A stretch of DNA of 7,521 bases, from positions 1 through 7,521 of the forward strand of contig CAMLIU010000067.1 in NCBI GenBank assembly GCA_946479995.1, written 5' to 3'. Of this stretch, positions 6,628 to 7,521 are shown piece after piece (position 1 is the stretch's first letter; each line of letters begins with the position of its first letter). The translations under genes were made by a program, and so were the position numbers. Under the pieces are notes generated by a model, which was given only the letters and a program-made list of their open reading frames with translations, did no database searches and had not been told where the DNA came from. Source of the DNA: an uncultured Gemmatimonadota bacterium (GTDB taxonomy: Bacteria; Gemmatimonadota; Gemmatimonadetes; Gemmatimonadales; Gemmatimonadaceae).

Positions 6628-7521
6628 TCAGTACATCCCGCCCATGCCGCCGGCCGGGGCAGCCGGCGCCGGCTTGTCTTCCTTCTTCTCGACGATGATC
6701 GCTTCCGTCGTGAGGAGGAGCGAGGCGATGGACGCGGCGTTCTGGAGCGCCGTGCGCGTCACCTTGGTCGGGTCGATCACGCCCGCCTGCACCAGATCCT
6801 CGTAGGTGTCGGTGAGGGCGTTGTAGCCGAACTTGTCGTCCTTGCTGGAGCGGACCTTCTCGAGGACGATGGAGCCCTCGCCGCCCGCGTTCTGCACGAT
6901 CATGCGGAGCGGCTCCTCGATGGCGCGACGGATGATGTCCACGCCGATCTGCTCGTCGGTCTCGTCGAGCTTGAGGGTCTTGAGCGCCTTCTGGGCACGG
7001 ATGAGGGCGACGCCGCCGCCGGGGACGATGCCTTCCTCGACCGCCGCGCGGGTGGCGTGGAGCGCATCCTCGACGCGCGCCTTCTTCTCCTTCATCTCGG
7101 CTTCCGTCGCGGCGCCGACATTGATCACCGCCACGCCGCCGGCGAGCTTCGCCAGACGCTCCTGCAGCTTCTCCTTGTCGTAGTCCGACGTGGAGGTGTC
7201 GATCGCCGCACGGATCTCCTTCACGCGGCCCTGGATCTTCGACTCCTCACCGGCGCCGTCGATGATCGTGGTGTTGTCCTTGTCCACGACGACGCGCTTG
7301 GCGCGGCCGAGGTCGGAGACCACCGCGTTCTCCAGCTTGAACCCGACTTCCTCGCTGATCACCTGGCCGTTCGTGAGGACGGCGATGTCCTGCAGCATGG
7401 CCTTGCGGCGATCGCCGAAGCCCGGCGCCTTCACCGCCGCGACGCGCAGCGTGCCGCGCAGCTTGTTGACGACGAGCGTGGCGAGCGCCTCACCCTCGAC
7501 GTCCTCGGCGATGATGAGCAG
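6628..7521 (-). CDS. groEL: Chaperonin GroEL, C-terminal 297 residues (N-terminal part outside window)
   Basis: This is the 60-kDa chaperonin subunit, which forms the double-ring ATP-driven folding chamber with GroES. The window begins inside the apical domain at about E. coli residue 247, and the frame is open to the edge, so the internal GTG at 7434 is not the start. Visible marks are '[19 protein letters not shown]', containing equivalents of E252, D253, E255, E257, L259, V263, V264 and N265. Next come '[21 protein letters not shown]', '[17 protein letters not shown]' with the ATPase Asp equivalent to D398 (codon 7066-7068), and 'GGGVALIR'. The equatorial end is '[43 protein letters not shown]'. 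The tail is short, ending 'GGMGGMY'. No frameshift or missing key residue is seen. It converges on the debranching enzyme and shares the palindromic intergenic region. Promoter, CIRCE element and groES, if present, are off the right edge. Confidence 0.97.
   Translation of the reverse strand: MLIIAEDVEGEALATLVVNKLRGTLRVAAVKAPGFGDRRKAMLQDIAVLTNGQVISEEVGFKLENAVVSDLGRAKRVVVDKDNTTIIDGAGEESKIQGRVKEIRAAIDTSTSDYDKEKLQERLAKLAGGVAVINVGAATEAEMKEKKARVEDALHATRAAVEEGIVPGGGVALIRAQKALKTLKLDETDEQIGVDIIRRAIEEPLRMIVQNAGGEGSIVLEKVRSSKDDKFGYNALTDTYEDLVQAGVIDPTKVTRTALQNAASIASLLLTTEAIIVEKKEDKPAPAAPAGGMGGMY

Noticed and set aside
6224..6805. A 193-codon plus-strand frame spanning the end of the debranching enzyme, the palindrome and the end of groEL
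   Set aside because: It runs out of frame across two well-identified genes and a terminator, and its translation has no recognisable features.

Overview
This is a GC-rich bacterial window whose content is mostly ordinary metabolism and housekeeping. I see no defence locus, mobile element, CRISPR array or tRNA/rRNA, and no convincing new system. The best guess at origin is Gemmatimonadota or a neighbouring phylum. That rests on the high GC, the alternative (non-canonical) GlmU-like protein, and the order mannose-1-phosphate guanylyltransferase / GlmU-like / MBL-fold hydrolase. It is an inference from gene content, not a proven assignment.

Layout, left to right. Positions 1-38 are unusual G/C homopolymer runs, possibly an assembly-edge artefact. 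Then come five plus-strand genes, packed tightly. (1) The C-terminal end of a mannose-1-phosphate guanylyltransferase (to 425). (2) A GlmU-like sugar nucleotidyltransferase/acyltransferase with a left-handed beta-helix (422-1630). (3) A YycJ/WalJ-type metallo-beta-lactamase-fold hydrolase (1627-2442). After a 51-base gap with a clear Shine-Dalgarno sequence come (4) malto-oligosyltrehalose trehalohydrolase, TreZ (2494-4392), and (5) an archaeal/bacterial-type glycogen debranching enzyme of the amylo-alpha-1,6-glucosidase family (4389-6485). Three of the four gene junctions are 4-base stop/start overlaps (ATGA or GTGA), so translational coupling is likely.

The plus-strand genes meet groEL on the minus strand (6628 to beyond 7521, N-terminal part missing) in a convergent arrangement. 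The 142-base space between them holds a perfect 36-bp palindrome followed by T-rich sequence on the plus strand, a strong candidate terminator. It is flanked by imperfect inverted arms built from a roughly 7-base GAAAGSY-like unit.

Functionally, genes 1 and 2 make activated sugars (GDP-mannose and, probably, UDP-GlcNAc) for envelope polysaccharides and peptidoglycan. Gene 3 belongs to a family tied in Firmicutes to cell-wall homeostasis. Genes 4 and 5 act on alpha-glucans: TreZ releases trehalose from maltooligosyl-trehalose, and the debranching enzyme removes alpha-1,6 branches to supply linear chains. The expected partner TreY is not in the window. GroEL is unrelated housekeeping that happens to converge here.
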